Part shown: piece after piece, positions 13,463 through 15,900 of the stretch
Numbering within the stretch: position 1 is the first letter of the stretch
Layout of the letters: every line of letters starts with the position of its first letter
From: an uncultured Eubacteriales bacterium
GTDB taxonomy: Bacteria > Bacillota > Clostridia > Oscillospirales > Acutalibacteraceae
Length of the DNA: 15,900 nt
Assembly: GCA_934647945.1 (NCBI GenBank)
Contig: CAKUFK010000025.1
Coordinates: 1 to 15,900 of the forward strand
Direction of reading: 5' to 3'
Notes under the pieces: model-generated
Databases searched by the model: none
What the model was told of the DNA's origin: nothing
The model's input: only the letters and a program-made list of their open reading frames with translations
Program-made: the position numbers and the translations under genes

Positions 13463-14740
13463 ATGGAAGAACAGGACAGACTCAAGCCCATGACCGAGAC
13501 CGCCATTCTGGCCGCGGTGGACACGGGGGAATACGATGCGGACAGTTCCCTGGATGAACTGGAGGAACTGGCCCGCACGGCCGGGGCCGAGGTCATCGGC
13601 CGCCTGGTGCAAAAGCGGGAGAGTCCGAACACCGCCACCTGTATCGGGGCGGGCCGTCTGGAGGAGCTCGCCGGGCTGGCCGCCAATACGGCATGCGATC
13701 TCGTCATTTTTGACCGGGAGCTCACCGCGACCCAGCAGCGCAATCTGGAGGACGCCCTGCCCTGCCGGGTGGTCGACCGTACCCTCCTGATCCTGGATAT
13801 CTTCGCCGGCCGTGCCCGGTCGTCGGAGGGCCGCCTGCAGGTCGAGCTGGCTCAGCTGCAATACCTCCTCCCCAGGCTGGCGGGCCAGGGGACGGCCCTG
13901 TCCCGGCTGGGCGGCGGCATCGGTACCAGAGGCCCGGGCGAAACCAAGCTCGAAAGCGACCGGCGTCATATCCGCCGCCGGATCAAAAACCTGAAGCTTC
14001 AACTGGCAGAGGTGCAGCGGCAGCGGGAAACCCGTCGTGCCCGCCGCCAGAAGATCGGCCTGCCCACGGTGGCCCTCGTTGGGTACACCAACGCCGGCAA
14101 ATCCACCCTGCTCAACGCGCTGACCGACGCGGGGGTGCTGGCGGAGGATAAGCTCTTCGCCACGCTGGACCCGACCGCCAGGGCACTCCGCCTGCCGGAC
14201 GGGCGGCAGGTGCTGCTTATCGACACGGTCGGCTTGGTCCGTCGGCTGCCCCACCATTTGGTGGACGCGTTCCGCTCCACCCTGGAAGAAGCCGCGAGGG
14301 CCGATGTGCTGCTGAATCTCTGCGACGCATCCAGCCCCGAGGCGGCGGAGCATCTGCGCGTGACGCGGGAGCTGCTGGCCTCCCTCGGCTGTATCGATCG
14401 CCCAATCCTGACGGTGTTTAATAAATGTGACCGTCTGCCGGGATCGGAAATCCTGCTGCCGGGGGAGGATCGGCAGTCCCTGCGCATCAGCGCCAGGACG
14501 GGTGAGGGGCTGCCCGCCCTGCTCGAGGCCGTGGCGGCAGCCCTTCCCCCTGATCGGAGAACGGTGCGCCTGCTCCTCCCTTTCCGGAAAGGGGCGCTCG
14601 CAGAGCGGTGCCGCAGGGAAGGCGCGGTGGAAACCGAGGAATACCGGCCGGAGGGGGTCTTGATGTCAGTCACCCTTGGAGCCCGGCTCTTCGACGCCGT
14701 CAAGGACTACGAGATACCCGCCGGCGACAGCGTCCCATGA
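13463..14740 (+). CDS. hflX: Ribosome-associated GTPase HflX
   Basis: HflX binds the 50S subunit and splits stalled or hibernating 70S ribosomes, mainly under stress, using GTP. The 425 residues are close to E. coli HflX (426). The N-terminal HflX domain (about 10-195) contains IGAGRLEEL (61-69), the RLQVELAQLQYLLPRL helix and the hallmark G-rich GGGIGTRGPGETKLE stretch (150-164). The GTPase domain follows: G1 GYTNAGKS (207-214), G2 region FATLDPT (232-238), G3 DTVG (254-257), G4 NKCD (320-323) and G5 SAR (343-345). GGGAGG upstream (13450-13455) supports the ATG. It has its own promoter and is followed 89 bases later by the PPK2 gene on the same strand, so the two may share a transcript. Confidence 0.97.
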   Translation: MEEQDRLKPMTETAILAAVDTGEYDADSSLDELEELARTAGAEVIGRLVQKRESPNTATCIGAGRLEELAGLAANTACDLVIFDRELTATQQRNLEDALPCRVVDRTLLILDIFAGRARSSEGRLQVELAQLQYLLPRLAGQGTALSRLGGGIGTRGPGETKLESDRRHIRRRIKNLKLQLAEVQRQRETRRARRQKIGLPTVALVGYTNAGKSTLLNALTDAGVLAEDKLFATLDPTARALRLPDGRQVLLIDTVGLVRRLPHHLVDAFRSTLEEAARADVLLNLCDASSPEAAEHLRVTRELLASLGCIDRPILTVFNKCDRLPGSEILLPGEDRQSLRISARTGEGLPALLEAVAAALPPDRRTVRLLLPFRKGALAERCRREGAVETEEYRPEGVLMSVTLGARLFDAVKDYEIPAGDSVP

Positions 14741-14829
14741 GGGCCGGATCTCCTCCGGGCACGGATAGATCCGGACGGCCCGGCATACAATAAAAGGACG
14801 GCCAATCCGGAAAAAAGAGGGGGATTCCA

Positions 14830-15696
14830 GTGAACACGAATCCATATCGCGTGACGAAAAAGGGCGGGTTTTCCATCGCCGCCTTCGACACCTGCCAGGA
14901 CGGCGGACTGAGCAAAGACAAGGGGCTGGCCCTGCTCGAGAAAAACGTCAAGAAAATGGCGGAATTGCAGGACCGCTTTTATGCCCAGGACCGGGACGCC
15001 CTGCTGCTGATCTTCCAGGCGATGGATTCGGCCGGGAAGGACGGCGCGGTCAAGCATGTGATGAGCGGCCTCAATCCCCAAGGGGTGCAGGTGTACAGCT
15101 TCAAACAGCCTTCCGCGGAGGAGCTCGACCACGATTATCTGTGGCGCATCCACCGCCGCCTGCCCGAGCGGGGAAATATCGGCATTTTCAATCGTTCGTA
15201 TTATGAGGAGGTGCTGGTGGCCAAGGTGCATAACCTCCCCTATACACAAAAGCTGCCCGCCCGCTGCCTGGACGGCCGCCTGTGGGAGCGACGGTACCGC
15301 CAGATCCGGGATTTCGAAGCCTATCTCACCGAAAACGGGGTTACGGTGGTGAAGTTCTTTCTCGACATTTCCAAAGACGAGCAGCGGCGCCGCTTCCTTT
15401 CCCGTATCGATACGCCGGCGAAAAACTGGAAGTTTTCCGCCGCGGATGTCGCAGAACGGGGATATTGGGACGCCTATATGGACGCGTATGAGCAGGCGAT
15501 CAATCAGACCGCCTCCAAAGCGGCCCCTTGGTACGTCATTCCGGCGGATAAAAAATGGTTTGCCCGCCTGCTCGTCTCTGAAGTGGTCGTGGAAACCCTT
15601 GAGCGTCTCGATCCGCAGTATCCGGAGGTCGGCGACGCGCAGAAGCGGGCGCTCGAAACCTGCCGTGAACAGCTTTTGGAAGAGAAAGAGCCCTGA
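14830..15696 (+). CDS. PPK2-family polyphosphate:nucleotide phosphotransferase
   Basis: The protein uses inorganic polyphosphate to phosphorylate nucleotides (AMP or ADP to ADP/ATP, or the reverse), a way to restore energy charge. The start is GTG 14830 with a GAGGGGG ribosome site a few bases upstream; no better ATG exists before the conserved N terminus. Its 288 residues fit the single-domain PPK2 class III/PPK2_PPK type. Walker A is QAMDSAGKDG (63-72), with K70 the phosphate-binding lysine. The Walker B-like segment IGIFNRSYYEEVLV (117-130) has Asn in place of the Asp found in FDRSWYNR-type relatives, as I recall for class III. An arginine-rich lid is at about 186-192 (RRRFLSR). The class assignment is from memory of motifs. 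It may be co-transcribed with hflX. Confidence 0.92.
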   Translation: MNTNPYRVTKKGGFSIAAFDTCQDGGLSKDKGLALLEKNVKKMAELQDRFYAQDRDALLLIFQAMDSAGKDGAVKHVMSGLNPQGVQVYSFKQPSAEELDHDYLWRIHRRLPERGNIGIFNRSYYEEVLVAKVHNLPYTQKLPARCLDGRLWERRYRQIRDFEAYLTENGVTVVKFFLDISKDEQRRRFLSRIDTPAKNWKFSAADVAERGYWDAYMDAYEQAINQTASKAAPWYVIPADKKWFARLLVSEVVVETLERLDPQYPEVGDAQKRALETCREQLLEEKEP

Positions 15697-15736
15697 ACTG
15701 GATGGCGGCCGGCTCCGGTTATGTGCCCTCCTTTTA

Positions 15737-15900
15737 AAGGAACCGGAACAAGAAGCGGAGAGGCGGCGTCCGGAGGTAGAAGAGTGCGGGAAAACGCGGG
15801 AGCGTTTTCAGAGGGGGCGCAGAGAAGGAACCGGAACAAGAAGCGGAGAGGCGGCGTCCGGAGGTAGAAGAGTGCGGGAAAACGCGGGAGCGTTTTCAGA
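15737..15900 (+). repeat. 88-bp perfect tandem repeat, running off the window
   Basis: Copy 1 spans 15737-15824 and copy 2 begins at 15825. All 76 bases of copy 2 present in the window are identical to copy 1. The unit is strongly purine-rich on this strand and contains a perfect hairpin (AAAACGC-GGGA-GCGTTTT, 15791-15808 and again 15879-15896). The period is not a multiple of three, so it is not a protein repeat in one frame. The number of copies beyond the edge is unknown. It starts 40 bases after the PPK2 stop codon; just before it, TCCGGTT (15715-15721) can pair with AACCGGA (15741-15747) inside copy 1. Confidence 0.9.

Noticed and set aside
14744..14774. Terminator between hflX and the PPK2 gene
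   Set aside because: CCGGATC/GATCCGG gives only a 7-bp stem with a 17-base loop and no T-run, so read-through is more likely.
15737..15900. CRISPR array at the right edge
   Set aside because: The 88-bp units are contiguous and identical, with no alternation of short repeats and unique spacers, and no cas genes are present.

Overview
The window looks like chromosomal DNA from a GC-rich (roughly 60% by eye) anaerobic Firmicute of the Clostridia, probably an Oscillospiraceae/Ruminococcaceae-like gut bacterium. This is inferred from AGGAGG-type ribosome sites, a lipoprotein sugar-binding protein in an ABC operon with no ATPase gene, an AraC/cupin regulator and a GH112 phosphorylase. No rRNA, tRNA, CRISPR array, insertion sequence or phage gene was seen. 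I cannot name the species.

Layout. Bases 1-292 form a GC-rich leader with several inverted repeats, a possible three-way-junction RNA and two tiny overlapping reading frames that run into the first gene. Bases 293-5314 encode a secreted multidomain protein of about 1673 residues: a GATase-like N-terminal domain split by three jelly-roll (CBM-like) repeats, a GH42-like (clan GH-A) barrel and a second GATase-like domain. It ends at a strong terminator (5333-5369). A convergent AraC-family regulator (5466-6311, minus) faces it. A 390-base AT-rich divergent control region (6312-6701) separates the regulator from a five-gene plus-strand operon: binding lipoprotein, two ABC permeases, a 74-residue membrane protein and a GH112 1,3-beta-galactosyl-N-acetylhexosamine phosphorylase (to 12383). 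After a 368-base intergenic stretch come a GNAT acetyltransferase, the GTPase HflX and a PPK2-family polyphosphate:nucleotide phosphotransferase. The window ends inside an 88-bp perfect tandem repeat.

How it may work together (inference). The large secreted enzyme would act on an extracellular galactose-containing glycan. The ABC system would import the released disaccharide (galacto-N-biose, lacto-N-biose or a relative), powered by a shared ATPase encoded elsewhere. GH112 would split it with phosphate into galactose 1-phosphate and the acceptor sugar, saving one ATP. The AraC regulator, divergent from the operon, is the obvious candidate activator. The downstream kinase, uridylyltransferase and epimerase genes of bifidobacterial clusters are absent here. 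The last three genes look like unrelated housekeeping or stress functions.

The most novel items are the architecture and altered catalytic motif of the large secreted hydrolase, the small membrane protein wedged into the transporter/phosphorylase operon, the leader of the hydrolase gene, and the tandem repeat at the right edge.
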